From assembly GCA_964529265.1 (NCBI GenBank), contig CAZGVW010000120.1:19647-83646 (forward strand): a DNA stretch of 64,000 nt, given 5' to 3'. Position 1 is the stretch's first letter, and every line of letters starts with the position of its first letter. The notes below the pieces were generated by a model. It had not been told where the DNA came from. It did not search any database and worked only from the letters and a program-made list of their open reading frames with translations. Positions 1 to 9,590 of the stretch are shown here, piece after piece. The position numbers and the translations under genes were made by a program. The DNA comes from CAZGVW01 sp964529265. GTDB taxonomy: Bacteria > Planctomycetota > Phycisphaerae > Phycisphaerales > UBA1924.

Positions 1-1
1 C

Positions 2-1078
2 GTTGCGCTGGCGGCGGCGCTGGCCATCGCGCCATCGTGCGGGCGCAGCGGTGGTGATGACGGCGCGGAAGCGCCGGCGGCCACGGCGGCGGTTGAGGAT
101 GAAGCGAGCGCCCAACCCGCGGGGGGCGGCGGCGAGGTCGTGCTGTATTACTCGGCGGACGATGTGGTGGCGCGGCCGATCATCGAGATGTTCGAGAAGC
201 GCACGGGCGTGCGGGTGCTGGGGCACACGGACACGGAGGCGACGAAGAACACGGGGCTGGTGCAGCGGCTGATCATCGAGAAGGAGCGGCCTCGGGCGGA
301 CGTGTTCTGGTCGAGCGAGGTGTTTTTGACGCTGCGGCTGGCGGAGGAAGGTGTGCTGGCGCCGCACGAGAGCGAGGCCGTGGCGGACTGGCCCGCGGCG
401 CTGCGGGATGACGAGCGGTTGTGGCACGGGTTTGCGCAGCGGGCGCGGGTTGTTGTGTTCAACACGAAGCGTGTGCCGGCGGACGAGGCGCCGCGGACGA
501 TGCTGGAGTTGACGCGGCCGCGGTGGAAGGACCGTGTGGTGATGGCGCGGCCGCAGTTCGGCACGACGCGGGGACACATGGGGGCGGTGCTCGCGCTCTG
601 GGGCCCGGACACGATGCGTTCGTGGCTCATTCCACTGAAGGCGAACGGCGTGCGGCTGCTGGACGGGAACTCGGCGGTGGTGCGCGCGGTGGCAATGGGG
701 GAGGCGGACATCGGGCTGACGGACACAGACGACGTGTGGATGGGTCAGCGCAACGATTGGCCGGTGGACCTGGTGTACGTGCGGCACGATGTGCCGGGGC
801 ATGTTTCGGCGGGGCCGCTGGTGATTCCGAACACGGTGTCGCGGATCAGGGGCGGGCCGAACGAGAGGAACGCGCACCTGCTCATCGATTTTCTGCTGAG
901 CGAGGAGGTTGAGCGGGCGCTGGCGGAGAGCGAATCGCACAACATTCCGATCAGGCCTGAACTGGCGGCGGAGTTTCCGAAGTACGCGGTTCCGGATCCG
1001 GCGGCGATTGATTTCGCGAAGGTGGCGGCGTCGCTGGATGAGGCGATGAACCTGTGCGACAGGGCGCTCGGGCCATGA
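2..1078 (+). CDS. ABC transporter substrate-binding lipoprotein (5' end outside window)
   Basis: The frame is open at the left edge, so the start lies outside. The first visible residues are a hydrophobic Ala/Leu run ending in APSC followed by GRSGGDD, a lipobox with the acylated Cys at nt 38-40. An Ala/Glu linker then leads into VVLYYSADD, EMFEKRTGVRV and ADVFWSSEV, typical of the AfuA/FbpA-like family of periplasmic binding proteins for ferric iron and related ligands. The gene just downstream is the membrane permease and overlaps it by 4 nt (ATGA), so the two are translationally coupled. No ATPase gene lies in the window; it may be upstream. The ligand is not determinable from sequence. 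Confidence 0.85.
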   Translation, partial: VALAAALAIAPSCGRSGGDDGAEAPAATAAVEDEASAQPAGGGGEVVLYYSADDVVARPIIEMFEKRTGVRVLGHTDTEATKNTGLVQRLIIEKERPRADVFWSSEVFLTLRLAEEGVLAPHESEAVADWPAALRDDERLWHGFAQRARVVVFNTKRVPADEAPRTMLELTRPRWKDRVVMARPQFGTTRGHMGAVLALWGPDTMRSWLIPLKANGVRLLDGNSAVVRAVAMGEADIGLTDTDDVWMGQRNDWPVDLVYVRHDVPGHVSAGPLVIPNTVSRIRGGPNERNAHLLIDFLLSEEVERALAESESHNIPIRPELAAEFPKYAVPDPAAIDFAKVAASLDEAMNLCDRALGP

Positions 1079-3798
1079 ATCGCGCAGCGGGGGCGGGAAC
1101 AGGGGACAGCGAGGAACCCGGCGCCCGGCGGGCGTATGGACCGGTTGTGGCTATCGGCGCGGGCGCGGTGGTGTGCGCGCTGGTGGTGGGGGCGCCGTTT
1201 CTGGGCGCGGCGATTTCGATGGCGACATCGCGCGCGGGCGCGGGCGATCTGGCGGCTTCGGCGGGGCCGGACATTGCGGCGTCGGCGTGGCTGCTGGCGC
1301 GGACGATCGTTGTGGCGCTGCTGATCGGCGTTCTGGCGGCGGGGCTGGCGCTGCCGGCGGCGTGGGCGATGCGGAGGCTGAGGGCGGAGGCGGCGGCGGC
1401 GCTGGTGGCGCCGATGCTGCTGCCATCGTTTCTGGTGTACGCGGCGTGGAGTCTGATCCGAGCGCCGGGGACGGCGCTGGGGGACCTGATTGCGCGGCAA
1501 TCGCCGTTTGTATCGCAGTGCGCTGCGTTTGCGCACGCGGCGCTCGGGCTGGCGCTGTGGGCGTGGCCGATTGCGGCGATCGTGATCGGGGCGCAGGCGC
1601 GGCGGATCGACACGGCGGCGGTGGATGCGCTGCGGATGGCGGATGTTTCGGCGCGCAGGCGCCTCGGCGTGATTCTGCGGGCGCTGCGGCCGGGGATTAC
1701 GGCGGCGATCGGTCTGGTGGCGCTGATCATGATGGGTTCGGCCGTGCCGCTGCACGTGGCACAGATCGAGACGTATGCGATTGTGGTGTGGCGGCTGCTG
1801 GATGAGACGGCGGGCTCGCGGGGCGCGTGGCTGGCGGCGACTCCATTGCTGGGGATGGCGCTGGCGGGCGGGCTGGTGATCGGGGGGCGGGCGGGCGCGG
1901 TGTTTGGTGCGGCGGCGCCCGCGGCGTCGGCGACGGCGGATCGCGCGGTGGGGCGGAAGTGGATCGGGCTCGCGGCTCTGGTGTGGGCGCTTTCGACGCT
2001 GGCGCCGATGGCGCTTTTTGCGACGAATCTGAAGGATTTTGCGTCGCTCGGGCGGTTCTGGTCATTTGCGGGCGAAGCGGTGGCGGGAACGGCGGTGGTG
2101 GCGGCGTGTGTGGGGGTGATCGGCGCGGCGATTGCAGCGGCGAGCAGCATCGGTTTTGGTTCGGCGCGAGGGTCGGCGCCGCGGCGCATGGCTTCGGTGT
2201 GTCTGCGGCTGTGGCTGGTGGCGGCGCTGACGCCGGGGGTGCTGATTGGCGCCGGGATCGCGCGATTGGGCGCGACTGAGGCGGGTTCGGCGCTGGTGGA
2301 CACGCGATTGGGCGTCGGAATGGCGCATGTGGCGCGGTTCGGCGCTGTTGCGGCGCTGGCGGGGTGGTGGATGGCGCGGATGGAGGCGCGGGAATTGAAT
2401 GAACTGCGCCGAATTTCGGGTCCGGAGACGCTGAGATCGTGGTTCGGCGCGGCGGGGGCGGCGCATATCGGCGGGATTGCGGGCGCTGGGGTGGCGCTGG
2501 CGGCGCTGAGCGCGACGGAAATTGAAGCGACGGTGATGGTGTCGCCGCCGGGGCGCGACAATCTGGCGCGGCACCTGCTGAACCTGCTGCATTACCTGCG
2601 CGTGGAAGAAATGAACGCCGCGGCGATGCAGATCATGGCGGCGGGGCTGATTCTGGCGCTGGTGGCGGCGATCGGGTTCGGGCGCGCGGCGCGGCTGGCG
2701 CGGCGGGCGGGGGCGGCGGTGATTCCGATGGGGCTTGCTCTGGTTGGCTTGATCAGCGTGGGTGGGTGCGGTGAGCGGGTCACGGGCGAGGCGGCGCCGA
2801 TCAGGGTGAAGGCGGAGATCGGGGAGGTGGGGCGATCGCCGGGGCAGTTCGTGTATCCGCGGGCGATGGATGCGGACGGGGAAGCGCTGTGGGTGATCGA
2901 CAAGACGGGGCGGGTGCAGCGGGTGGAGGCGGACGGGCGCGCCGAGGTGGTATTCAAGATGCCGGCGATTTCGCGGGGGTATTCGTGCGGGGTGACGTGC
3001 GGGCCGGACGGGCTGGTGTACATCGCGGACACGCACGAGCATCGCGTGGTGGCGATCAGGGCGGGAAGCGCTGGGGCGGCAGGCGGGGCGGAGGGGGAAG
3101 CCGCGGCGATTGAGGCGATGTGGGGGGAGTACGGGACGGGGGAGGGGCAGTTTATCTATCCGACGGACGTTGCGATCGTGATGGATGCGCGCGGGGAGCG
3201 CGTTGAGCGGGTTTTTGTGAGCGAATATGGCGGAAATGATCGTGTGAGCGCGTTTGGCGCGGATCACGCGTTTCTTTTCTCATTCGGGCGCGAGGGGCCG
3301 GCGGGCGCGGATGATGCGGAGGTGCGGTTCAACCGGCCTCAGTCGGTGGCGTGGCGGCCGGCGCAGCGGGACCTGATCGTGACGGACGCGGCGAATCACA
3401 GGCTGGGGCGGTTCACGGCGGATGGGGCGCTGATCGGGTGGATCGGGAAGCGGGATGACGCCGGGGCGCTGGGGGAGCCGGGGAGCGGGGCGGGTGAGTT
3501 TGCGTATCCGTACGGGCTGGCGGTGATGGCGGATGGGGACGTGCTGGTGGCGGAGTTCGGGAACAACCGGATTCAGCGGGTTGATCCGGAGACGGGGGAA
3601 AGCCGCGGATTGTTCGGGGTGGCGGGCCGGGGCGAGGGGGAACTTGCGTATCCGTGGGGTGTGGCGATGCTCGGGGGCGTGGCGTGGGCGCTGGATTCCG
3701 GGAACAACCGGTTGGTGGCGTTTGATGCGGGGCGGGCGGTGGCGGCGGCGCGGGCGCGAGTGGGCGCGTGGCATGAGAGGAGTCTGGGCGCTCGATGA
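1075..3798 (+). CDS. Fusion: ABC transporter permease + six-bladed NHL-repeat domain
   Basis: Start chosen at the ATG overlapping the upstream stop (ATGA). Residues 1 to about 545 are a polytopic permease with two half-modules, each with an EAA-like cytoplasmic loop (AAVDALRMADVSARRRL in the first, EARELNELRRIS in the second), resembling the duplicated FbpB/ThiP type. At residue 552 (nt 2728) the frame continues into a lipoprotein-like signal, MGLALVGLISVGGC, and then about 340 residues with six NHL-type blades (for example YPYGLAVMADGDVLVAEFGNNRIQRVD). No stop separates the parts. The NHL part may be made separately from the internal ATG as a lipoprotein, or may sit outside the membrane attached to the permease. 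I see no frameshift. Confidence 0.8.
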   Translation: MNRAAGAGTGDSEEPGARRAYGPVVAIGAGAVVCALVVGAPFLGAAISMATSRAGAGDLAASAGPDIAASAWLLARTIVVALLIGVLAAGLALPAAWAMRRLRAEAAAALVAPMLLPSFLVYAAWSLIRAPGTALGDLIARQSPFVSQCAAFAHAALGLALWAWPIAAIVIGAQARRIDTAAVDALRMADVSARRRLGVILRALRPGITAAIGLVALIMMGSAVPLHVAQIETYAIVVWRLLDETAGSRGAWLAATPLLGMALAGGLVIGGRAGAVFGAAAPAASATADRAVGRKWIGLAALVWALSTLAPMALFATNLKDFASLGRFWSFAGEAVAGTAVVAACVGVIGAAIAAASSIGFGSARGSAPRRMASVCLRLWLVAALTPGVLIGAGIARLGATEAGSALVDTRLGVGMAHVARFGAVAALAGWWMARMEARELNELRRISGPETLRSWFGAAGAAHIGGIAGAGVALAALSATEIEATVMVSPPGRDNLARHLLNLLHYLRVEEMNAAAMQIMAAGLILALVAAIGFGRAARLARRAGAAVIPMGLALVGLISVGGCGERVTGEAAPIRVKAEIGEVGRSPGQFVYPRAMDADGEALWVIDKTGRVQRVEADGRAEVVFKMPAISRGYSCGVTCGPDGLVYIADTHEHRVVAIRAGSAGAAGGAEGEAAAIEAMWGEYGTGEGQFIYPTDVAIVMDARGERVERVFVSEYGGNDRVSAFGADHAFLFSFGREGPAGADDAEVRFNRPQSVAWRPAQRDLIVTDAANHRLGRFTADGALIGWIGKRDDAGALGEPGSGAGEFAYPYGLAVMADGDVLVAEFGNNRIQRVDPETGESRGLFGVAGRGEGELAYPWGVAMLGGVAWALDSGNNRLVAFDAGRAVAAARARVGAWHERSLGAR

Positions 3799-6700
3799 TC
3801 GTGGGGCCGCTCCAGTTCGATGCGCCGATGTGGCTGGCGCTGATTCCGCCGCTGTGGCTGGTGGCGTGGTGGATTGCGCGGAAGAGTCTGACGGGATTGG
3901 GGCGGGTGACGCGTGGGGCGGCGCTGACGGCGCGTTTTGCGGTGATTGCGCTGCTGCTGATGGCGGTGGCGGAGCCGAAGTGGCGGAACGTGAGCGAGAC
4001 GGTGGCGAACGTGGTGGTGCTGGATGCGAGCAAATCGATGCCGCCGCGGGTGAGGGAGCGGGTGGACGACTTTGTGCGGCGGGCGAGCGAAGAGGGGGCG
4101 GAGGCGCAGGATGAGCTGGGTCTGGTGACGGCGGCGGAGGAGGCGTTCGTGCAGGCGATTCCCAGCCGCGTGAATCGCTCGCTGAATTTTGATTTTGTGG
4201 GCGACCAGGAGGGGACGGATCTTTCTGCGGCGGTGCGGCTGGCGATGGCGGTGATCAAGCAGGACACGGCGGGGCGGATCACGCTGATCACGGACGGGAA
4301 CGAGACAGCGGGGAGCCTGCTGGCGGCGGCGCAGAGCGCGAAGGCGGCGGGCGTGCCGATCGACGTGCTGCCGATCGAATACAAGTTCGAGCGCGAGGTG
4401 ATTCTGGACCGGCTGATTGCGCCGCCGACGGCGCGGCGGGGGCAGACGGTGAATCTGCGGTTCGTGCTGACGGCGACGGCGCCGGTGCGGGGGCGGTTGT
4501 CGCTGCTGGCGAACGATCTGCCGATCGATCTCGATCCGGAGGGGCCGGGGCAATCGGTGGTGGTGGAGTTACAGCCGGGGGTGAACGTGCAGACCGTGCC
4601 GCTGACCTTGCCGCGGTCGGGCCCGCAGCGGTACAGCGCGGTGTTCGAGCCGATGGATCAGCGCGGGGACACGATTGTCGAGAACAATGCGGGGTCGGCG
4701 GTGACGTTCGTGAGCGGCGAGGGTCGTGTGCTGGTGTACACGGACGATGAGCGATCGGTGGGGGAGATCGTGCGGGCGCTGGAGGAATCGCAGATCGAGG
4801 TGGAAGTGCGTCCGCCGGCGCAGGCGCACCAGACGCTGGTTGACTTGAGCGCGTATGACGCGCTGATTCTGGCGGATGTATCGGCGTACAACTTCACGCA
4901 GCAGCAGCAGGACGAGATGCGGGCGTATGTGCACGATCTCGGGGGCGGGCTGGTGATGGTGGGTGGGCCGAACGCGTTCGGGGCGGGGGGGTGGATCGGC
5001 TCGCCGCTGGCGGATGCGCTGCCGGTGAAGCTGGATCCGCCGCAGAAGCGCCAGATGCCGCGGGGCGCGTTGGCGCTGATCATGCACTCGTGCGAGGTCC
5101 CGCAGGGGAATTACTGGGGGCAGAAGACGGCGCGTGCGGCGGTGGATGCGCTGAGCAGCCGGGACCTGGTGGGGGTGATTGAGTATGACTGGAACATCGG
5201 GCTGGGGGCGTCGTGGGCGTACAAGATGGCGGACGTGGGGGACCGGACGGCGGTGAACCGGGCGATCGCGAATCTGAAGTTCGGGGACATGCCGGACTTC
5301 GATTCGGCGTTTCAACTGGCGTTGAACGGGCTGGTGAACGCCGCGGCGGGGCAGAAGCACTGCATCGTGATTTCGGACGGGGATCCTTCTGGTCCGACGC
5401 AGGCGACGATCGGGCAGTTCGTGCAGAACAAGATCACGGTGAGCACGGTGGCGGTGTTTCCGCACTCGATGGGCGCGGCGAGCCCGGACGTGCAGAAGAT
5501 GAAGGCGATCGCGGAGGTGACGGGGGGGCAGTTCTATTCGGTGCTGCAGCAGAATCAGCTGGCGACGCTGCCGCAGATTTTCATCAAGGAGGCGCAGACG
5601 ATCAAGCGATCGCTGATCTGGGAGGGCGATCCGTTCCAGCCGGCGTTTGAGGGATCGCTGTCGGAGCCGATGCGGGGGATCGGGAGGGATTTCCCGGCGA
5701 TTTCGGGGTACATCGTGACGGCGGAACGAGAAGGGTTGGCGCAGGTGACGCTGCGCGGGGTGGAGAACGATCCGATCCTGGCGCAGTGGCAGCACGGGCT
5801 GGGGCGGTCGGTGGCGTTTACGTCGGACGCGGCGACGCGGTGGTGCCCGTCGTGGGCGTCGTGGCCGGACAATCGCGCGTTCTGGGAGCAGCACGTGCGG
5901 TGGGCGATGCGTCCGAGCGGGTCGGCGAACGTGAACGTGATGACGGAGACGCAGGGGGATCGGACGCGGGTGATTGTGGAGGCGGTGGATGCGGAGGGTG
6001 AGCGGCTGAACTTCGCGAACTTCCGGGGGCGGGTGGTGAGGCCGGACATGACGGCGGAGGCGGTGGAACTTCGGCAGACGGGGGCGGGGCGGTATGAGGG
6101 GTATGTGGAGTCGGCGGGCGCCGGGGCGTATGTGATTAATTTGAATTACGAGGCGGCGCTTCCGGGGGGCGCGGGGGGGGCGGGGGGCGCGCCGATCATG
6201 GAGCGGGGGGCGGTGCAGGCGGCGATCACGAGGCCGTTTGCGGATGAGCACAGGGCGCTGGAGAGCAACACAGCGCTGCTGCGGCAGGTGGCGGAGTTGA
6301 CGGGCGGGCGGCTGCTGGACCCGGACCCGATGCAGGCGGAGATGTATTCGCGCGCGGGGCTGACGATGCCGGTGGCGCTGAGATCGATCTGGCTGGCGGT
6401 GGCGATGATCGCGATCGGGGTGTTCCTGGTGGATGTGGCGGTGCGGAGGGTGCGGATCGATGTGCCGGCGATGGTGAAGGCGTCGCGGAAGTTGCTGGCG
6501 CGGCAGAAGAAGTCGAGCGAGAAGCAGATCGATGCGCTGCGGACGGCGCGGGAGAAGGCGAAGGGCGTGTTCGCGAAGAGGACGGCGGGGGCGGGAGCGG
6601 AGGGGGATGGGGAGGCGCGGGGCGCGGCGGAGGGCGCGAAGGAGCGGGCGGCGGAGACGGCGCGCGTGAAGTTCGAGGCGGATGAGGCGGCGGTGAAGCG

Positions 6701-6893
6701 GGGGCGGGCCGGGAGCGTGCTGGATGAGCCGGCGCGGGCGCGGGAGGGTGTGAAGCCGGCGATGCCGGGGGCGATTCCGGGGGCGGGGGCGGGGAAGAAG
6801 GAGGAGGAAGAGGAGGGGATGTCGCGGCTGATGAGGGCGAAGAAGAGGGCGCGGGACTCGATGAAGGACGACGAGCAGAGGGATGGGCAGTGA
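3795..6893 (+). CDS. Large membrane-anchored VWA / GATase-like protein
   Basis: 1032 aa; ATG overlaps the upstream stop by 4 nt. Two N-terminal membrane segments (about 12-28 and 42-60) precede a von Willebrand A domain with MIDAS motif DASKS at 77-81 and TDGNET further on. A Rossmann-like segment similar to class I glutamine amidotransferase-like domains follows (VLVYTDDERSVGEIVRALEES, then GGGLVMVGGPNAFGAGGW), then a second VWA-like block (CIVISDGDPSG). A single membrane helix lies near residue 865 and the tail is a Lys/Arg/Glu-rich cytoplasmic segment. This architecture recurs in planctomycete clusters with MoxR and DUF58 genes, as here. Probable role: envelope-associated protein assembly or sensing; no enzyme active site is evident. 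Confidence 0.75.
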   Translation: MIVGPLQFDAPMWLALIPPLWLVAWWIARKSLTGLGRVTRGAALTARFAVIALLLMAVAEPKWRNVSETVANVVVLDASKSMPPRVRERVDDFVRRASEEGAEAQDELGLVTAAEEAFVQAIPSRVNRSLNFDFVGDQEGTDLSAAVRLAMAVIKQDTAGRITLITDGNETAGSLLAAAQSAKAAGVPIDVLPIEYKFEREVILDRLIAPPTARRGQTVNLRFVLTATAPVRGRLSLLANDLPIDLDPEGPGQSVVVELQPGVNVQTVPLTLPRSGPQRYSAVFEPMDQRGDTIVENNAGSAVTFVSGEGRVLVYTDDERSVGEIVRALEESQIEVEVRPPAQAHQTLVDLSAYDALILADVSAYNFTQQQQDEMRAYVHDLGGGLVMVGGPNAFGAGGWIGSPLADALPVKLDPPQKRQMPRGALALIMHSCEVPQGNYWGQKTARAAVDALSSRDLVGVIEYDWNIGLGASWAYKMADVGDRTAVNRAIANLKFGDMPDFDSAFQLALNGLVNAAAGQKHCIVISDGDPSGPTQATIGQFVQNKITVSTVAVFPHSMGAASPDVQKMKAIAEVTGGQFYSVLQQNQLATLPQIFIKEAQTIKRSLIWEGDPFQPAFEGSLSEPMRGIGRDFPAISGYIVTAEREGLAQVTLRGVENDPILAQWQHGLGRSVAFTSDAATRWCPSWASWPDNRAFWEQHVRWAMRPSGSANVNVMTETQGDRTRVIVEAVDAEGERLNFANFRGRVVRPDMTAEAVELRQTGAGRYEGYVESAGAGAYVINLNYEAALPGGAGGAGGAPIMERGAVQAAITRPFADEHRALESNTALLRQVAELTGGRLLDPDPMQAEMYSRAGLTMPVALRSIWLAVAMIAIGVFLVDVAVRRVRIDVPAMVKASRKLLARQKKSSEKQIDALRTAREKAKGVFAKRTAGAGAEGDGEARGAAEGAKERAAETARVKFEADEAAVKRGRAGSVLDEPARAREGVKPAMPGAIPGAGAGKKEEEEEGMSRLMRAKKRARDSMKDDEQRDGQ

Positions 6894-6995
6894 AGGCGGA
6901 AGAAGGAAGGCGATGAAGGCGGTGAAGTGAAGGCAGAACCCGCCGGGCTCGGCCGGCGAAGAAGAAGTGGGACGCAGAGAAGAAAGGCATCCGTC

Positions 6996-8030
6996 ATGGC
7001 CATGCAGGACGAACTGAAGACGCCGGATGAAGTGCGGGCGAAGTGCGCGCAGTTCCGCGATACGTTCAAAGGCCTCGCCGACGAGGTGGGGAAGGTGATC
7101 GTGGGGCACCGCGAGATCGTGGAGGGCGTGCTGACGACGCTCTTCGCGGGCGGAAACGTGCTGCTGGAGGGCGTGCCGGGGCTGGGCAAGACCATGCTGG
7201 TGCGCACGCTGGCGGAGGCGATGCATCTGCCGTTCAGCCGCATTCAGTTCACGCCGGACCTGATGCCGGCGGACGTGACGGGGTCAACGATCGTGTCGGA
7301 GGAGCCGGCGACGGGTCGGCGCGAGTTCGTGTTCCAGAAGGGGCCGATCTTCGCGCAGGTGGTGCTGGCGGATGAGATCAACCGCGCGACGCCGAAGACG
7401 CAATCGGCGCTGCTGGAGGCGATGCAGGAGCGGAGCGTGACGGTGGGAGGCGTGACGCACAAACTCGCGGCGCCGTTCATCGTGCTGGCGACGCAGAACC
7501 CGATCGAGCAGGAGGGGACGTATCCGCTGCCGGAGGCGCAGATGGACCGGTTCTTCTTCAAGCTGAACGTGGGGTACTCGCAGTTGAACGACCTGATGAC
7601 GATTCTGGATCGGACGACGGGCGCGAAGGCGCCGGAGGTTCAGGCGAAGATCGACGGGCCGGGGATCCTGGAGGGGCAGCACCTGGTGCGGCAGGCGGTG
7701 ATCGCGCCGCACGTGAAGGAATATGCCGCGCGGCTGGCGCTGGCGACGCACCCGGAGGGGGAGTATGCGCCTTCGATCACGAACCAGTACATCCGGGTGG
7801 GGGCGTCGCCCCGCGGGGCGCAGGCGCTCATTCTCGCGGCGAAGGTGCATGCGCTGTGCGACGGGCGGTTCCACGCATCGTTCGCGGACGTGAAGAGGGC
7901 GGCGCTGCCGGCGCTGCGGCACAGGATCATCCTGAATTTCGAGGCGGAGGCGGATCGGGTTGATCCGGATGCGGTGGTGAGCAAGATTCTGGAGGCGACG
8001 ACGACGGAGCCGGTGGGGGTGAATGCATGA
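6996..8030 (+). CDS. MoxR-family AAA+ ATPase
   Basis: 344 aa from the ATG at 6996, preceded by GAAAGG; a longer open frame begins at 6927 but its extra residues are Arg-rich and not family-like. Walker A GVPGLGKT is at 59-66 and Walker B VVLADE at 122-127, followed by the MoxR signature around LEAMQERSVTVGG and ATQNPIEQEGTYPLPEAQ. MoxR ATPases act as chaperones that load cofactors or remodel VWA-domain partners. The genes on both sides are VWA/DUF58 proteins, which fits. The last 4 nt overlap the inserted GxxExxY frame. Confidence 0.95.
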   Translation: MAMQDELKTPDEVRAKCAQFRDTFKGLADEVGKVIVGHREIVEGVLTTLFAGGNVLLEGVPGLGKTMLVRTLAEAMHLPFSRIQFTPDLMPADVTGSTIVSEEPATGRREFVFQKGPIFAQVVLADEINRATPKTQSALLEAMQERSVTVGGVTHKLAAPFIVLATQNPIEQEGTYPLPEAQMDRFFFKLNVGYSQLNDLMTILDRTTGAKAPEVQAKIDGPGILEGQHLVRQAVIAPHVKEYAARLALATHPEGEYAPSITNQYIRVGASPRGAQALILAAKVHALCDGRFHASFADVKRAALPALRHRIILNFEAEADRVDPDAVVSKILEATTTEPVGVNA

Positions 8031-8515
8031 ACGCAGAGGAGCGCAGAGGGACGCGGAGGGGAAGAGTTGTGGACCTGATGCCTGGTGAGGAGATGGAACA
8101 TGCCATGGGCATTCCGGTCGACCCGGACTGGAACCGAATCACTCACAGGGTGATCGGGTGCGCTATGCAGGTGCATTCCGAACTGGGTTCCGGGTTTGCG
8201 GAGCGCGTTTATGAAGACGCTATGGAGTACGAACTGCGCCGGGAGGGGCTGCGCTTTGGGCGTCAGGTCGAGACGCCCGTCCGGTACAAAGACGTCCTGC
8301 TTTCAACTCAGCGCATTGACCGTGTGGTTGAGGATCTTATTGTCGTCGAACTCAAGGCCGTCGAGGCTGTGCCGGATGCGCACCTGGCCCAGTTGGTGAA
8401 CTACCTGCGGGCCGCCGACCTGCCCCTTGGCCTCCTGATCAACTTCAACGTTCGCAGCCTCAAGGAGGGCATCTTCCGCCGTATCAACGATGCGGCGACT
8501 GCACGGCGCCGCTGA
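8027..8515 (+). CDS. GxxExxY protein (PD-(D/E)XK-like), inserted in MoxR operon
   Basis: 162 aa if started at the ATGA overlap; the first 17 or so residues are encoded by an intergenic repeat arm, so starts at 8078, 8093 or 8105 are equally possible (GAGGAG lies at 8087-8092). The core carries the family motif as GFAERVY, a nuclease-like D...ELK pattern (IDRVVEDLIVVELKA) and the closing LLINFNV. The family is of unproven function. Base composition is visibly lower in GC than the neighbours. It lies between moxR and the DUF58 gene, which are normally adjacent, and is flanked by inverted repeat arms, so it looks inserted. Confidence 0.85.
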   Translation: MNAEERRGTRRGRVVDLMPGEEMEHAMGIPVDPDWNRITHRVIGCAMQVHSELGSGFAERVYEDAMEYELRREGLRFGRQVETPVRYKDVLLSTQRIDRVVEDLIVVELKAVEAVPDAHLAQLVNYLRAADLPLGLLINFNVRSLKEGIFRRINDAATARRR

Positions 8516-8565
8516 CCCTGCTTTTCTCTTCTCCTCCGCGTCCTCTGCGCTCCTCTGCGCTCCAG
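8029..8565. mobile_element. Putative GxxExxY cassette bounded by inverted repeats
   Basis: The left arm at 8029-8066 (core ACGCAGAGGAGCGCAGAGGG) and the right arm at 8526-8562 (core CTCTGCGCTCCTCTGCGCTC) are near-perfect reverse complements of about 36 bp. They enclose only the GxxExxY gene. No transposase is present, so mobility would have to be in trans. The left arm overlaps the end of moxR by 2 nt and also encodes the N-terminus of the cassette gene. Target-site duplications are not obvious. Confidence 0.5.
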
Positions 8566-8571
8566 AATCCC

Positions 8572-9579
8572 ATGCTTCGAATCGCCACGCCATCCCGGCC
8601 TCGCTCGATTGATGAGCTGCTCGATCCGCGGCTGATTTCGCGGCTGTCGCAGCTGGACATTGCCTCGCGCAAGGTGTTTGCGGGGAAACTGAAGGGTGAG
8701 CGGCGGTCGAAGAAGAAGGGGGAGAGCGTCGAGTTTGCGGATCACAGGCCGTATGTCTCGGGGGATGATCTGCGGCGGCTCGATTGGCGGCTGTATGCGC
8801 GGCTGGACCGGCTGTTTCTGAAACTGTTCCTCGAGGAGGAGGATCTCTCGCTGCACATCGTCGTCGATTGCTCCGCGTCGATGGATTGCGGGGAACCTTC
8901 CAAGATGCTGTTTGCGCAGCGGCTGACGATGGCGCTGGGGTACATCGGGCTGGTGAATCTGAATCGCGTGGCGGTGACGGCGATCGGCGCGGGGGCGGGG
9001 GGCTCCGGGGGCGGGGGCGGGGGGAATGGGGAAGACGTGGGTGGCGGGGCGGGCGCGGCGCGGCCGGCGGGTGCGGAGTTGCTTTCGCTGCGGAACCTGC
9101 GCGGACGGCGGCGGGCGCATGATCTGGGGCGGTTCCTGCTGAGTCTGGAGCCGGGGGGGCCGGGGGGAGCGGGGGCGGATTTCACAGCCGCGGCAAAGCG
9201 GATGGCGCTGCAGCGGACGGGCAAGGGCGTGATGGTGGTGATCAGCGATTTCCTGTTCAAGGAGGGGTATGAGCAGGGGCTGCGGCTGCTGCTGGGGCGC
9301 GGGTACGACCTGTTCGCGGTGCAGGTGTTGAGTCCTCAGGAGGTGGCGCCGACGATCGGGGGCGACCTGCGGCTGCGCGACACGGAGGACGGCGACGTGG
9401 CGGAGGTGACGATCTCGGCCGGGCTGCTGAAGCGATACAAGGCGAACCTGAGCGCATGGTGCGACCAGTTGCGGATGTTCTGCGCGCGGCGCGAGATCTC
9501 GCTGCTCACGGTGCAGAGCGATACGCCGGTGGACACGATGGTGCTGGACTACATGCGGAAGCGGGGGCTGCTGAGATGA
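8572..9579 (+). CDS. DUF58 domain protein (VWA-like)
   Basis: 335 aa. The DUF58 signature HRPYVSGDDLRRLDWRLYARL-like region is at 58-78 and the MIDAS-like DCSASMD at 99-105; a second conserved block VMVVISDFL is near residue 223. A Gly-rich insertion (about residues 144-160) interrupts the domain. DUF58 proteins are usually encoded directly after MoxR and are thought to be its clients; here 56 nt of repeat arm plus the inserted gene separate them. No membrane segment is seen, so it is probably cytoplasmic or peripheral. Confidence 0.9.
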   Translation: MLRIATPSRPRSIDELLDPRLISRLSQLDIASRKVFAGKLKGERRSKKKGESVEFADHRPYVSGDDLRRLDWRLYARLDRLFLKLFLEEEDLSLHIVVDCSASMDCGEPSKMLFAQRLTMALGYIGLVNLNRVAVTAIGAGAGGSGGGGGGNGEDVGGGAGAARPAGAELLSLRNLRGRRRAHDLGRFLLSLEPGGPGGAGADFTAAAKRMALQRTGKGVMVVISDFLFKEGYEQGLRLLLGRGYDLFAVQVLSPQEVAPTIGGDLRLRDTEDGDVAEVTISAGLLKRYKANLSAWCDQLRMFCARREISLLTVQSDTPVDTMVLDYMRKRGLLR

Positions 9580-9590
9580 GGCAGGGGATG

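Noticed and set aside
4569..7226. 885-codon minus-strand frame
   Set aside because: Antisense to the VWA protein and moxR; composition is Arg/His/Leu-rich without domains.
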